NCBI GenBank assembly: GCA_016872355.1
Contig: VGZY01000003.1
Location: forward strand, 31,229 to 95,228
Length of the DNA: 64,000 nt
From: SAR202 cluster bacterium
Lineage (GTDB): Bacteria > Chloroflexota > Dehalococcoidia > Lucifugimonadales > VGZY01
Direction: 5' to 3'
A model generated the notes under the pieces. That model was not told the origin of the DNA, searched no databases, and saw nothing but the letters and a program-made list of their open reading frames with translations. Below are positions 54,307 to 63,948 of this stretch, piece after piece. Every line of letters starts with the position of its first letter. Within the stretch, counting starts at the first letter, position 1. A program made the position numbers and the translations under genes.

Positions 54307-55365
54307 GTGAAACACTTGGTCCACCTCCTCTACGGTGAGGATTCCTACAGCATCGAAGCAGCCGTTCGCGACCTCAAGGAGAGCGTCGGCGCGCCTGACG
54401 TGCGCGACGTCAACATCACTGTGCTGGAGGGCCCGCAGGTCACCGTGGACATGCTGGCCGCCATGGCGAGCACGGTGCCTTTCCTGGCAGACAAGCGCCT
54501 CGTCATCGTTCAAGGTTTGCTGTCGCGCTTCGAGCGCAAGGGGGCCAAGGGCAAAGACGCAGCCGAGGCGGAGAATGCGCCGGATATTGGCCAGTGGAAG
54601 GCCCTGTCCGAGCTGCTGCCCAGACTCCCACCTACCACAGACGTGGTCTTCGTGGACGGGAAGCTGGCCGCGACCAACCCTCTACTCAAGGTTGTCCGAC
54701 CACTCGCGACGGTGAAGACATTCTCCCCGCCGGGGCCGGCCGAGCTGCGCCAGTGGATCAAGACACGCGCCTGGGAGCTCAGGGCCGAGATCGAGCCTCG
54801 CGCCATCGAGACGCTCGCCGAATCGGTGGGGCCGGACCTCCGGGCGATGTCCACCGAGATGGACAAGCTTGCGCTCTACTGCGCGGACCGCCCCATCCGC
54901 CAGGAAGATGTGGAGGCGATGGTGGCCGGGGCCCACACGGGAAACATATTCAAAGCAGTGGACGGTATGTTTGAGGGCAGGGTAGACGAGGCGGTAAACA
55001 ACGTTCATCACCTGCTCGAAGGCGGTCAGTCCGCACATCAAATTCTCAGCATGGTCGCGCGGCAGGTGCGCCTGCTCATCGTGGCCAAGGACATAAGGCC
55101 GCTAAACCTTTCGCAAGAAGAGCAGTCGCAGCGGCTCGGGGTCACTGGCTACCCGCTACGGAAGACGATGGAGCAGCAGGAGCGCTTCAGCGCCGAGCGC
55201 CTCGCGGAGATCCACCGCGCGCTGGTAGAGGCGGACCTGGCGATGAAGAGCACGGGAGTAGACGAGGAGCTCGTCCTGGACGTCCTGATCGCCGAGGTAG
55301 CCTCCCGCCCATCAGGCGGCGCTACTCCGCGCGGGCAGGGCGGGTATCCGGCCTACCGACGGTAG
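54307..55365 (+). CDS. holA: DNA polymerase III subunit delta
   Basis: A 352-residue clamp-loader subunit that opens the sliding clamp. The N-terminal HLLYGEDSYSIEAAVRDLKE block is the family entry. Domain III contains GNIFKAVDGMFEGRVDEAVN, and ILSMVARQVRLLIVAK is characteristic. The protein ends with a short Gly/Pro-rich tail. It begins with GTG 54307 and no good Shine-Dalgarno. A TATTATAG stretch at 54281-54288 would give a very short leader, so near-leaderless translation is possible. It converges on the lipoprotein pair. Confidence 0.9.
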   Translation: MKHLVHLLYGEDSYSIEAAVRDLKESVGAPDVRDVNITVLEGPQVTVDMLAAMASTVPFLADKRLVIVQGLLSRFERKGAKGKDAAEAENAPDIGQWKALSELLPRLPPTTDVVFVDGKLAATNPLLKVVRPLATVKTFSPPGPAELRQWIKTRAWELRAEIEPRAIETLAESVGPDLRAMSTEMDKLALYCADRPIRQEDVEAMVAGAHTGNIFKAVDGMFEGRVDEAVNNVHHLLEGGQSAHQILSMVARQVRLLIVAKDIRPLNLSQEEQSQRLGVTGYPLRKTMEQQERFSAERLAEIHRALVEADLAMKSTGVDEELVLDVLIAEVASRPSGGATPRGQGGYPAYRR

Positions 55366-55419
55366 ATGCGCCGTCGAACTCCTGCAATGCGTCCCTGTTT
55401 TTTGGCTACAACGCGCCTC

Positions 55420-56250
55420 TCATCTCGCATGCAGCGCCCACTGCTTGACCTGATGTTCGGCGTACTCGCGCAGCGCGTTCGTGAACTCCTCCCGACTCAC
55501 TTCGTACGCGAACGTCGTTTTGGTTGGGTAATAGATGCCGCCTGTAATGTGGGAAGAGACCGCTAAGCGCCCCTCCCTTATTGAGCGCGATACTTCCCTT
55601 TCAAACACGCCCCGATAGTATTCGCTAAGTCCGTTGTAAGCCGTCAGCCCCTCCGGCGTGAGCAGAGTGTTCATTGGAGGGAGCTCCAGCAGCCACAGGT
55701 CAGCAAGCTGTTTCTGGATTCTTGAGGCCTGGCAGGCCACTCGGTCAGTTGTCATGGGAATCGGACCGGTGCCGTACCAGGTGCGCGTCAGCTCGTCGCG
55801 CATCTTCGGCCCCAGTAGCGCAAGTTTCGCGAGTGCGTCTGGGGAGAGCACCTGGTCGGGGTCCGGCCAGCGCGCAAAGAGGTGCTGTGGCCGCGCCGTG
55901 CGGATCGCCGGCGGCAGAAGCCACTCGTGCCATGTGCCCTGCATCTGTGGATTCCAGCACGTGAATGGCTGCTCGAACCCTTCCTGCCGCAGGCCCTGGG
56001 CGAAGAACGAGCGCGACTCTTCGGTCTCAAAACGTGCGACATCGTACTGCAGTGACTCCGTCTCACGGTCCTCCCACTTGCCGTCGGCCATTATCCTGCC
56101 CGCGATAGCCTGCCGGATGAAGTCCTCACCGTGGGGAACGCCCCTGATCCTTGTGAGCTGTTCTGCGGTGATGCCGACAGCCTCGTACGACGGCATGGCC
56201 GCCGGAGCGGCCAAAAGCGAGGCTTCCAACTCGGCGATGGTGTCTTCCAT
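55420..56250 (-). CDS. Hypothetical protein with helical LxPExL-type repeats
   Basis: A 276-residue soluble protein of no family I know, with no signal peptide. It contains at least three degenerate copies of a helical unit: GITAEQLTRIRGV, VLSPDALAKLALLGPKMRDEL and LLTPEGLTAYNGLSEYYRGVF. Similar units occur in the lipoprotein encoded directly upstream. WYGTGPIPMTTDRVACQASR and GTWHEWLLPPAIRTARPQHL look conserved. Its ATG follows the lipoprotein stop codon with no gap (TAAATG), so the two are translationally coupled and probably act together. Confidence 0.65.
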   Translation of the reverse strand: MEDTIAELEASLLAAPAAMPSYEAVGITAEQLTRIRGVPHGEDFIRQAIAGRIMADGKWEDRETESLQYDVARFETEESRSFFAQGLRQEGFEQPFTCWNPQMQGTWHEWLLPPAIRTARPQHLFARWPDPDQVLSPDALAKLALLGPKMRDELTRTWYGTGPIPMTTDRVACQASRIQKQLADLWLLELPPMNTLLTPEGLTAYNGLSEYYRGVFEREVSRSIREGRLAVSSHITGGIYYPTKTTFAYEVSREEFTNALREYAEHQVKQWALHAR

Positions 56251-56886
56251 TTAAAGGTCTCGGGCGAGCTGGTCCTCCCATTGCAGGGTGAACGCCCTCT
56301 GGAGCTCCGGCGCCTGCGAGTCGAACTTCGCCATCGCCCTCGAGGAAAGGGCCTGGCCCATCGGCGGCAGATGTCCACCCTTATCGCCGCGCTCCCGCTG
56401 GATGGCGGTGACGAACACGCCCATTGAACCGACAGGGTCGAACTCGGAGTCGGGGTACACGTACTCGCTATAGTCGCGTGCATAAAGGTACCCGCCGAGC
56501 AGCGTTACGTACTGCTCCTCCCGGGTGAACGAGCGCAGCGTTGCCAGCGCCTCCGGCGAAAGCAGCGCCTCGGGCGGCTGAACCTGGTCCGGGAGCCGCC
56601 GCAGGTAGCCGAGCGTGAAGTCGAAACCGACCGCGACCCCCTCGGCGGACAGCGCGTCGCGGTACTCCTGCGGCAGTGCGTTGAACTTCGCCAGGTCCGC
56701 GCCGGTGAGCTGCGCGCCGAGGGGCACGGGTATCTGGCTCTGACCCGGCACGTGCGCGGTCGCTGTTGCCGTCGGCGCCGGCGTCGGCGTCGTTTGCGAC
56801 GCAGGCGTGCGGTCACAGGCTACGGCTCCAGCCAACAGTAACAGTGAGACAGCGAGAATCGCTAAGTTGTCCTTGTACCCCCTCAT
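56251..56886 (-). CDS. Putative lipoprotein with LxPExL-type repeats
   Basis: A 211-residue secreted lipoprotein. The signal sequence ends LLLLAGAVAC, giving the lipidated cysteine at residue 24, followed by a Thr/Pro/Ala-rich stalk (about 25-45). The folded part has QLTGADLAKFNALPQEYRDAL, here read as about 20 residues plus one, LLSPEALATLRSF and ALSSRAMAKFDSQAPELQRAF, which share a pattern with the downstream gene product. Function is unknown. AAGGAG seven bases before ATG 56886 is a strong ribosome site. It is divergent from clpC. Confidence 0.72.
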   Translation of the reverse strand: MRGYKDNLAILAVSLLLLAGAVACDRTPASQTTPTPAPTATATAHVPGQSQIPVPLGAQLTGADLAKFNALPQEYRDALSAEGVAVGFDFTLGYLRRLPDQVQPPEALLSPEALATLRSFTREEQYVTLLGGYLYARDYSEYVYPDSEFDPVGSMGVFVTAIQRERGDKGGHLPPMGQALSSRAMAKFDSQAPELQRAFTLQWEDQLARDL

Positions 56887-57295
56887 TTCTAACTCCTTTC
56901 TTCTGGCCCGCCTTTCAATCGAGAAAGGCGGGCGCCTAACGGCGGCGCGAGTGGCGCCATGATTCAATTTTGGCAAGTCTGCATCACCACAGCATGCTTG
57001 TGGAGCTTCCCAGGGTGCGTATCTTGTCAACATTTCAACATTACGATACGCCGGTAGTGAGAGGCGCGCATCACAGTGCTCTGTGATTTTTCGCTCTCAA
57101 TGAATCCCGGCGCTGGATATTGCATGAGACAAATTGATACACTTTAACTCAAGGTTTTTGGGCAACAGGGTTACGACCCGGGATTGAGCGCAAGTGGTAC
57201 CCTTGGAGTAAGACCACCTTTCTTGCGTGACCCCTCCGGCTCCCAATTCACAACTTTCAACTGACTCACCCAAATTGCTCCGCACGAGGTGGAAA
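56887..57295. other. Divergent intergenic region between lipoprotein and clpC genes
   Basis: About 400 bases without a credible gene. It should hold promoters for both directions. A TTGTCA at 57024-57029 with GATACG 15 bases on is the best plus-strand candidate, but the match is poor. I see no CIRCE or other named heat-shock operator. An open frame begins at GTG 57227, but its first 23 codons do not resemble ClpC. Confidence 0.4.
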
Positions 57296-59746
57296 TTGGT
57301 TCTCAGACCAGACGACTTCACAGAGCAGGCGCAGGAGATCATCGGCCAGTCACAGGAGATTGTCCGGCGCTACAAGCACACCCAGTGGGATGTTGAGCAC
57401 ATCCTCATGACGATCCTGGAAAAGGAAGAGGGCGTGCCTTTTGAGATTCTGAAGCAGATCGGCATGTCCGTTCCCGCAATGCGCGCGCGAATGGGCCAGC
57501 TCCTTGACGCCGCGCCAAAGGTCAGCGGAGACGCGACGTCCCAGCTGTACGTTGCGCCCAGGGCTTCTCAGGCAATAGAGCGCGCAAAGGAAGAGGCGAA
57601 GCGCCTTAATGACGACTTCATCAGCACGGAGCACCTGCTCATCGCTATCGTCCAGGAGGAAAAGGGCGATACCGCAAAGGTGGTGAAGGAGTTCAAGATC
57701 ACCCTGGAGAGCGTCTACCAGGCCCTTCAGAAGATCAGAGGAGGGCACCGCGTGACCGACCAGAGGGCCGAGAACCGCTATCGCTCCCTCGAAAGGTACA
57801 GCATAGACCTCACCCAGCTTGCCCGCAGCGGCAAGGTGGACCCGGTCATCGGGCGCGATAACGAGGTCGCGCGCGTCATGCAGGTCCTCATCCGGCGCAC
57901 CAAGAACAACCCGGTGCTCATCGGTGGCGCCGGCGTGGGCAAGACCGCGATCGCGGAAGGACTCGCCCAGCGCATCGTCTCCGGCGACGTGCCGGAGGAG
58001 CTTGCGCACCGTCGCGTGCTGGCGCTCGACATGGGCGCGATGGTGGCGGGCTCCAAGTTCCGCGGCGAGTTCGAGGAGCGCCTCAAAGCGGTCATGGACG
58101 AGATACGCCAGGCGAAGGGGGAGATCATCCTCTTCATCGATGAGATACACACCGTCGTGGGCGCAGGAGCGGCCGAAGGGGCGATCGACGCCAGCAACAT
58201 GATGAAACCGGCGCTGGCCCGCGGTGAGCTCCAGTGCCTGGGCGCGACGACCGAGGCGGAGTACCGCAAGCACATTGAAAAAGACGCCGCGCTGGAGCGC
58301 CGGTTCCAGCCGATACTGGTAGAGGAGCCGGACGTCGAGACCGCCGTCCTGATGCTGAGGGCCCTGCGGCCTCGCTACGAGTCGCACCACAAAGTCAAAA
58401 TCACCGACGACGCGTTGGATGCCGCGGCGAGCCTGAGCAAGCGCTACATCACCGGCAGGCTGCTGCCTGACAAGGCCGTGGACCTGATCGACGAGGCGGC
58501 ATCCAAGAAGCGAATCGAGCTTCAGGCGCTGCCGGACGGCGTCAAGGAGATCGAGAAGAAGATCAAGCAGATCGAGAACGAAGAGGAGGCGGCGGCCCAG
58601 CGCGGCGACTACCAGAAGGCCGCTGAGATGAAGGTGGACGGAGCGCGCCTCAAGGGCCAGTACGAGGAAGAGAAAGAGAAGGCTCTCGGCGGCAAGAAGA
58701 TGGACATGACGGTCAACTCCGAAGACATCGGCAAGCTGATCGCCGCATGGACAGGCATCCCCGTGGACAGGCTGCTGGAGAGCGAGGCGGAGAAGCTCCT
58801 GCACATGGAGGAGCGCCTGCACGAGCGCATTATCGGCCAGGAGACGGCGATAACCGCTGTGTCCGACGCCGTGCGCCGCGCGCGGGCTGGACTGAGCGAT
58901 CCAAAGAGGCCGCTCGGCAGCTTCATCTTCCTTGGCCCCACCGGCGTGGGCAAAACGGAGCTGGCGCGCGCGCTGGCCCAGTACCTGTTCGATGACGAGC
59001 AGAACATGGTGCGCATAGACATGTCCGAGTACATGGAGAAGCACGCCGTGTCCAGGCTCATCGGCGCGCCTCCGGGCTACGTGGGGTACGACGAGGGCGG
59101 CCAGCTTACCGAGGCCGTGCGCCGCAGGCCGTTCAGGGTGGTGCTGTTCGACGAAATAGAGAAAGCGCACCCCGACGTGTTCAACATCCTCCTCCAGATA
59201 CTCGAGGATGGACGGCTCACGGACGGCCAGGGCCGGACCGTGGACTTCCGGAACACACTGATCGTCATGACCAGCAACCTGGGGACGAGCGAGGCGGCCC
59301 ACGCGCCGATAGGATTCCTGGGGGGCGATGGGCATGCGGACGGCGCTCGCAGGCGCGTGGCTGTAGAGGACGCGCTGCGGCGCACGTTCCGGCCGGAGTT
59401 CCTGAACAGGATAGACGAGATCATCATCTTCGAGCCGCTGAGCATGGACCAGATCAAACAGATCGTGGACCTGGCCGTGCGCGAGGTGGAGAAGCGGCTG
59501 GCGGAGCACAAGGTAACGGTTAGGCTTACGTCCGCGGCCAAGGAGTGGCTCGGCAAGGAGGGGTTCGACCCCGTCTTCGGCGCCAGGCCGCTCAGGAGAG
59601 CGGTGCAGCGGTACGTTGAGAACCCGATGTCCAAGGCGATACTGGCTGGCAGGTTCGCCAAGGGCGACAACGTCCGGATAGACGCCACCGACGAGGGGCT
59701 GACATTCGAGAAGACCCCAGTGGCCTCGCAGATCGCCGCGGGGTAG
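57296..59746 (+). CDS. clpC: ClpC-type ATP-dependent protease ATPase
   Basis: An 816-residue Hsp100 unfoldase with two Clp-N repeats (about residues 1-145). AAA+ domain 1 has Walker A GGAGVGKT (about 210), and a short middle domain carries the UVR-like segment [22 protein letters not shown]+ domain 2 has Walker A GPTGVGKT (about 547) and the VGYDEGG pore region, with a C-terminal D2-small domain. The short middle domain marks ClpC rather than ClpB. It feeds substrates to ClpP, encoded 1.6 kb downstream. TTG 57296 with GAGG seven bases before it yields the classic start [12 protein letters not shown]. Confidence 0.93.
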   Translation: MVLRPDDFTEQAQEIIGQSQEIVRRYKHTQWDVEHILMTILEKEEGVPFEILKQIGMSVPAMRARMGQLLDAAPKVSGDATSQLYVAPRASQAIERAKEEAKRLNDDFISTEHLLIAIVQEEKGDTAKVVKEFKITLESVYQALQKIRGGHRVTDQRAENRYRSLERYSIDLTQLARSGKVDPVIGRDNEVARVMQVLIRRTKNNPVLIGGAGVGKTAIAEGLAQRIVSGDVPEELAHRRVLALDMGAMVAGSKFRGEFEERLKAVMDEIRQAKGEIILFIDEIHTVVGAGAAEGAIDASNMMKPALARGELQCLGATTEAEYRKHIEKDAALERRFQPILVEEPDVETAVLMLRALRPRYESHHKVKITDDALDAAASLSKRYITGRLLPDKAVDLIDEAASKKRIELQALPDGVKEIEKKIKQIENEEEAAAQRGDYQKAAEMKVDGARLKGQYEEEKEKALGGKKMDMTVNSEDIGKLIAAWTGIPVDRLLESEAEKLLHMEERLHERIIGQETAITAVSDAVRRARAGLSDPKRPLGSFIFLGPTGVGKTELARALAQYLFDDEQNMVRIDMSEYMEKHAVSRLIGAPPGYVGYDEGGQLTEAVRRRPFRVVLFDEIEKAHPDVFNILLQILEDGRLTDGQGRTVDFRNTLIVMTSNLGTSEAAHAPIGFLGGDGHADGARRRVAVEDALRRTFRPEFLNRIDEIIIFEPLSMDQIKQIVDLAVREVEKRLAEHKVTVRLTSAAKEWLGKEGFDPVFGARPLRRAVQRYVENPMSKAILAGRFAKGDNVRIDATDEGLTFEKTPVASQIAAG

Positions 59747-59764
59747 GGCAGGCTGTTCAGATGG

Positions 59765-59798
59765 ACCGGGCGAGGAGACTCGAGCCTCCTCGCCCGGT
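59765..59798 (+). terminator. Hairpin after clpC
   Basis: A 12-base-pair stem (59765-59776 with 59787-59798) lies 19 bases past the clpC stop. No clear T-tract follows, so it may be a weak terminator or a GC-rich repeat. A related GCGGGCG...CGCCCGC palindrome lies at 59811-59827. Confidence 0.5.
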
Positions 59799-59904
59799 TC
59801 GCATAATTGAGCGGGCGAAGCGCCCGCATGACACATTATGGCACACTAGGTTTCGAAGACTACGCCGCGCCCTCAAAAGGCTTATCCACGCCTCGGCTGG
59901 TTGG

Positions 59905-59932
59905 TTTACAGCAATAGGTACAATGCTATAAT
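59905..59932 (+). promoter_or_regulatory. Promoter of tig
   Basis: TTTACA (59905-59910) and TATAAT (59927-59932) are 16 bases apart, and a TGC extension precedes the -10. This is one of the best promoter matches in the window and gives a leader of about 25 bases. Confidence 0.75.
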
Positions 59933-59961
59933 GAAAATAGTGTGTCATTAGGAGTAGCGCG

Positions 59962-61266
59962 TTGAAAATTACCCAGTCCGAGGTCATAGACCGGCAGACG
60001 GTCTTGAGCATTGAGCTAGAGGAGCCCGATTTACCCCCATACATAGACGCCGGTTACAGGAAAGTCGTAAACCGCCTGAACATTCCGGGCTTTCGCAAGG
60101 GTAAGGCCCCACTCTCAATCGTCGAACGGTACCTGGGTAAGGAAGGGCTTTTGAATGAAGCCCTCGACTATATGGTCTCCGATATGACCCAGAAGGCTAT
60201 CGACGCCCAGTCGCTCGAGGCCTCGGGCACGCCCAAGCTAGAGGTGGTGGACCTTGATCCGGTGACCGTAAAGGCCACGGTCCCGCTCGAGCCTGGGGTG
60301 GACATCACCGGCTATGAGTCTATCCGGGTGGAGGAGAAGCCGTCCGAGGTCAATGAGTCCGACATTGACGAGCGGCTGGCCGAGCTGCAAAAGCACTACG
60401 CCACCTGGGAGCCGGCCGAGCGCCCGGTGAAGCTGGGCGACATGGTGACGCTGGACGTCCAGGGATCTGTGGAGACTAACGAGATACTCAACGAGCGTGA
60501 CGCCGTGTTCCTGGCGGACAAGGACAGGGGCGTCCCGTTCCCCGGCTTCGCCGAGCAGCTTGAGGGCATAGAGATAGGTGGGACGAAGGATTTCGTCCTC
60601 AAGGTCCCCGATGACTATGCGGACGCAGAGATCAAGGGCAAGGAAGCCAATTTCAAGGTGAGTGTCAGCGGCGTCAAGGAGCGCAAGTTCCCCGAGCTGA
60701 ACGACGATTTTGCGAAGGAGATCGGCGAGAAGTATGACGGCCTGCAGGCGCTGAAGGACGAGATCCGCTCCGGCATCGAGGCCGATGCCAAGAAGGCGAG
60801 CGAGTCCCAGTACCGGGAGGCCGCCCTGGTTGAGCTTGTGAAGCTTGCCAGAGTTGAGCTGCCCCCGCTACTAGTTGAGCACGAAGTCGAGCATATGGTA
60901 GACCGACGCAACCAGCTCATCGATCGCATGAAGGTCCGGCTCGACGACTACCTGCGCTACCTGGGCAAGACCGAGGAGCAGGTGCAGGAGGAGATGAAGA
61001 AGGACGCTTCCGACCAGCTCACCCGCTCATACGCGCTGGCGAAGCTTGGGGACGTGGAAAAGATAGACGTAGCGGATGATGAGCTGGACGCCAAGCTGGC
61101 GGAGCTTGAGAACGTTGAGGACGAGCACGGCCACAAGGTCACCAGGAAACAGCTCAAGTCCGAGCGAATCCGGGGCCAGATCCGAGAGTCGCTTCGCATG
61201 GACAAGACGATGAAGCGGCTGATTGAGATAGCAAAGGGCCAGAACGGCGCTGCGCCCGCGCAGTAG
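59962..61266 (+). CDS. tig: Trigger factor
   Basis: A 434-residue ribosome-bound chaperone and prolyl isomerase. The ribosome-binding signature is in LNIPGFRKGKAPLSIVERYLG (about 20 residues, near 35-55). The PPIase (FKBP-like) domain spans about 150-240 with KLGDMVTLDVQGSVE and PGFAEQLEGIEIGGTKDF, and a helical C-terminal domain follows. It assists folding of new chains before ClpP/ClpX act on failures. TTG 59962 has AGGAG seven bases upstream. clpP follows after 60 bases, as in many genomes. Confidence 0.95.
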   Translation: MKITQSEVIDRQTVLSIELEEPDLPPYIDAGYRKVVNRLNIPGFRKGKAPLSIVERYLGKEGLLNEALDYMVSDMTQKAIDAQSLEASGTPKLEVVDLDPVTVKATVPLEPGVDITGYESIRVEEKPSEVNESDIDERLAELQKHYATWEPAERPVKLGDMVTLDVQGSVETNEILNERDAVFLADKDRGVPFPGFAEQLEGIEIGGTKDFVLKVPDDYADAEIKGKEANFKVSVSGVKERKFPELNDDFAKEIGEKYDGLQALKDEIRSGIEADAKKASESQYREAALVELVKLARVELPPLLVEHEVEHMVDRRNQLIDRMKVRLDDYLRYLGKTEEQVQEEMKKDASDQLTRSYALAKLGDVEKIDVADDELDAKLAELENVEDEHGHKVTRKQLKSERIRGQIRESLRMDKTMKRLIEIAKGQNGAAPAQ

Positions 61267-61326
61267 CGCCTGAGTTAGATCGCTGATAGGACCGAGACAG
61301 GCACCAACGAATTGGGGAGGGGACTT

Positions 61327-61956
61327 TTGAACAACGAAATACAGAGCATTATCCCAATGGTGGTTGAGACGGGCGCGCGCGGGGAGAGGGCATACGACAT
61401 CTACTCGCTCCTGCTCAAGGAGCGGATCGTATTCCTTGGAACGCCCATCAACGACCAGGTGGCCAACGCAATAATCGCTCAGCTCCTGTTCCTGGACCGC
61501 GAGGACCCGGAGCGCGATATTCACCTCTACATCAACTCCCCGGGCGGCAGCGTTTACGCCGGCCTGGCCATCCTGGACACGATGCGCCTTATCCGGCCGG
61601 ACGTTTCCACCATCTGCGTGGGCACCGCCGCCAGCATGGCCACCGTGCTCCTCGCCTCCGGCACCAAGGGCAAGCGCAATGCGCTGCCCAACTCCACCAT
61701 ACACATGCACCAGGTCCTCGGCGGCGTCCAGGGCCAGGCATCCGACATTGAGATCCACGCCCGCGAGGCGCTCCGCCTCCAGGACACAATTCGCACCATC
61801 TTCGTGGAGCAGACAGGGCAGCCCTACGACAAGATCGCGCGCGACTCCGACCGCGACTTCTTCCTGAACCCGGAAGAGGCAAAGGAGTACGGCCTTATCG
61901 ACGAGATCCTCGCTTCCAGCAAGGCATCCGATTCGGCCAGGAAGGCAAAGCGTTAA
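61327..61956 (+). CDS. clpP: ATP-dependent Clp protease proteolytic subunit
   Basis: A 209-residue serine protease. The catalytic serine lies in [16 protein letters not shown], the histidine in [11 protein letters not shown] and the aspartate in [12 protein letters not shown], which is preceded by [18 protein letters not shown] is the substrate-binding strand. It forms tetradecamers with ClpX or ClpC. I chose TTG 61327, five bases after GGGGAGGGGA, over a TTG five codons earlier that lies within this ribosome site. It is flanked by tig and clpX in the common order. Confidence 0.95.
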   Translation: MNNEIQSIIPMVVETGARGERAYDIYSLLLKERIVFLGTPINDQVANAIIAQLLFLDREDPERDIHLYINSPGGSVYAGLAILDTMRLIRPDVSTICVGTAASMATVLLASGTKGKRNALPNSTIHMHQVLGGVQGQASDIEIHAREALRLQDTIRTIFVEQTGQPYDKIARDSDRDFFLNPEEAKEYGLIDEILASSKASDSARKAKR

Positions 61957-62046
61957 TACCGGCTAAGTTGAATTTAGTTCTACACTAAGCGAAACATCGG
62001 GCCGGGACCTGTTAGGTCCGGGTAGTCCAGCAGGTTAAGGAAAGGT

Positions 62047-63354
62047 ATGCCTCCGACAAGAAATGCCCAGAATAACTACCAGTGCTCGTTTTGCGGCAAG
62101 GCCCAGGGGCAGGTCAAGCGCCTCATAGCGGGTCCGGACAGGGTCTTCATCTGCGATGAGTGTGTCGGACTGTGCGGGCAGATTATCACCGAGGAGAGCC
62201 CCGCTCCTCCCCGTGAATCACCGGGCCTCATGTCAAAGGGTGTTAACCCGAAGAGGCTCTACCAGAAACTCGATGAGTACGTTGTCGGCCAGGAGCAAGC
62301 GAAGAAAGTCCTGAGCGTAGCGGTCTACAACCACTACAAGCGCGTCTGGTCCAACCAGAAGTCCGCCAACGACGTGGAGCTCCAGAAGTCGAACATCCTC
62401 ATGGTCGGTCCGGCCGGCTCAGGGAAGACCCTCCTTGCCCAGACCCTCGCCAAGATTCTCGACGTCCCCTTCGCTATCGCCGACGCAACCTCGCTGACAG
62501 AGGCGGGCTACGTGGGCGAGGACGTGGAGAATATCCTTCTCCGCCTGATCCAGGCCGCCGACTACGACATCGCCCGAGCCGAGCAGGGCATCGTCTACAT
62601 CGACGAGGTAGACAAGATCGCCCGCAAGAGCCCGAACCCTTCGATCACCCGCGACGTTTCCGGCGAAGGTGTTCAGCAGGCCCTCCTCAAGATCATCGAA
62701 GGGTGTGTTGCCAACGTGCCGCCCCAGGGCGGACGCAAGCACCCGCACCAGGAATTCCTGCAGATCAAGACGGACAACATCCTCTTCATGTGCGGCGGCG
62801 CGTTCGAGGGGATTGATGAGACGGTGGTCCACCGCATGTCCAGGGACAGGGTGTCCCTCGGCTTTAATGCGAGGACGACACGGGCGAGCGTGGAAGACAC
62901 CGGCTTCAACCCGTACGAGATGGTCATAGCGGATGACCTGCTGAAGTACGGCTTTATCCCCGAGCTCATCGGCAGGCTGCCCATAACGGTTGGCCTCAAG
63001 AGCCTGGACAAGCGCGCTCTCATCAAGGTGCTCACGGAGCCCAAGAACGCCTTCGTCAAACAGTACCAGTGCCTCTTCCAGATGGATAACGTGGAGCTGG
63101 AGTTCACGCCCGACGCTCTCGATGTGGCCGCCGAGGCGGCGCTCAAGCAGGGCACCGGCGCTCGCGGCCTGCGCTCCATCCTGGAAAAGACGCTGCTGGA
63201 CGTTATGTACGAGCTGCCGTCCCTCAAGGGCGTCAACCGCTGCGTCGTCGAAGCCCAGGCCGTCGGCGGCAAGGTGCCTGTCCGCCTCGTGAAGGACAAC
63301 GGCGACCTCGCCTACATGCCTACCCGCGAGAAGGCCGAGCAGAAGTCCGCATAG
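62047..63354 (+). CDS. clpX: ATP-dependent Clp protease ATP-binding subunit ClpX
   Basis: A 435-residue AAA+ unfoldase. The N-terminal zinc domain has CSFCGK and CDEC (about residues 14-39). Walker A is GPAGSGKT (about 120), Walker B is IVYIDEVDK, and the arginine finger region includes [16 protein letters not shown]. The pore loop GYVGED, the RKH-type KHPHQEF and IPELIGRLP are present. It delivers proteins to ClpP. AAGGAAAGG precedes the ATG. A GGACC/GGTCC hairpin lies between clpP and clpX, and a long terminator follows clpX. Confidence 0.96.
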   Translation: MPPTRNAQNNYQCSFCGKAQGQVKRLIAGPDRVFICDECVGLCGQIITEESPAPPRESPGLMSKGVNPKRLYQKLDEYVVGQEQAKKVLSVAVYNHYKRVWSNQKSANDVELQKSNILMVGPAGSGKTLLAQTLAKILDVPFAIADATSLTEAGYVGEDVENILLRLIQAADYDIARAEQGIVYIDEVDKIARKSPNPSITRDVSGEGVQQALLKIIEGCVANVPPQGGRKHPHQEFLQIKTDNILFMCGGAFEGIDETVVHRMSRDRVSLGFNARTTRASVEDTGFNPYEMVIADDLLKYGFIPELIGRLPITVGLKSLDKRALIKVLTEPKNAFVKQYQCLFQMDNVELEFTPDALDVAAEAALKQGTGARGLRSILEKTLLDVMYELPSLKGVNRCVVEAQAVGGKVPVRLVKDNGDLAYMPTREKAEQKSA

Positions 63355-63374
63355 CCTCAGGACCATTCGGACCG

Positions 63375-63420
63375 CACAAAATAGGACCGGCAGCCATTTG
63401 GCTTCCGGTCCTATTTTGTG
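63375..63420 (+). terminator. Long hairpin terminator after clpX
   Basis: A perfect 16-base-pair stem (63375-63390 with 63405-63420), with an AGCC/GGCT inner stem, contains the T-rich 3' arm CTATTTTGTG. It ends the tig-clpP-clpX run. Confidence 0.75.
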
Positions 63421-63502
63421 TAGCCTGCGCGATTCATCGCGCCTGCCTCGCTCGCCAAGATAGCATGTCGGCGACACGGGCGCGATGAATCGCGCAGGCT
63501 AC
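63420..63502. repeat. 24-base perfect inverted repeat
   Basis: A 24-base arm (63420-63443, beginning GTAGCCTGCGCGATTCAT) is repeated exactly in inverted orientation at 63479-63502, with 35 bases between. Within each arm CGCGATTCATCGCG is nearly palindromic. It looks like a REP- or MITE-like element. It directly follows the clpX terminator and precedes other repeats and an IS110 element. Confidence 0.75.
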
Positions 63503-63677
63503 ATTGGGAAACCCCATTTCGGCTCGTCTACCTGGTCACTCATTCCAACTAATCGTCTCTTGTCAATTTCGCCGCCCGAGATAGCGTAAGGGTGCCTCGA
63601 ACGCGGCATCGCCGGGCGTTACTGGACGCCCAAGGTGCGGAGTTGATTTGGGGAGCGCTGAAGGCGCGGGATAACTT

Positions 63678-63728
63678 AGCCCAGGGTGGAGCCCACGTAG
63701 GCTCTGCGTTGAGGGCGACGCCCTGGGT
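63678..63728. repeat. Three-stem CCCAGGG/CCCTGGG repeat element
   Basis: Outer arms AGCCCAGGGT and the matching GCCCTGGGT (63678-63687, 63720-63728) enclose GAGCC/GGCTC and GCGT/ACGC hairpins. The TAGCCCAGGGT...CCCTGGGTCA form is a kind of dispersed palindrome I associate with REP-type elements in several phyla. It fills the gap between the 24-base inverted repeat and the IS110 end. Confidence 0.6.
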
Positions 63729-63798
63729 CACCGGACCGAATAGATTTAGAGCCCTTGTAAGATAAAAAGAGACTGGCTGATGTATAAAATGTGAGATA

Positions 63799-63916
63799 GC
63801 GCGGCAGGCCGATCAGGCCTTGGTCCGACATTGTCGAGACCGTCCTTCAGCGAGGCCGCCGCGCAAATCACCTTACAGATCCCGAACAGTTGCCTGAGCG
63901 TCATTAGTGACAGCTC
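63799..63916 (+). ncRNA. Possible IS110 bridge RNA structure
   Basis: Two compact domains lie between the element edge and the transposase. The first has an outer stem GCGCGGC/GCCGCGC (63799-63805, 63858-63864) enclosing AGGCC/GGCCT and GGTC-CGAC/GTCG-GACC hairpins. The second is GAGC-GTCA/TGAC-GCTC (63896-63916). A TATAAA at 63783-63788 could start transcription just upstream. Position and multi-loop shape fit a bridge RNA of an IS110-group element. The guide loops cannot be assigned without the target and donor junctions. Confidence 0.45.
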
Positions 63917-63948
63917 GCTTCCGCAAGGTAGGGACAGAAAGGGACATC

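Noticed and set aside
57350..59836. Minus-strand open frame of over 800 codons opposite clpC
   Set aside because: ClpC is certain on the plus strand. The antisense frame is long only because of codon-position GC bias.
63549..63731. 60-codon minus-strand frame after clpX
   Set aside because: It is produced by the palindromic repeat sequence. Such spurious frames are common in this repeat type.
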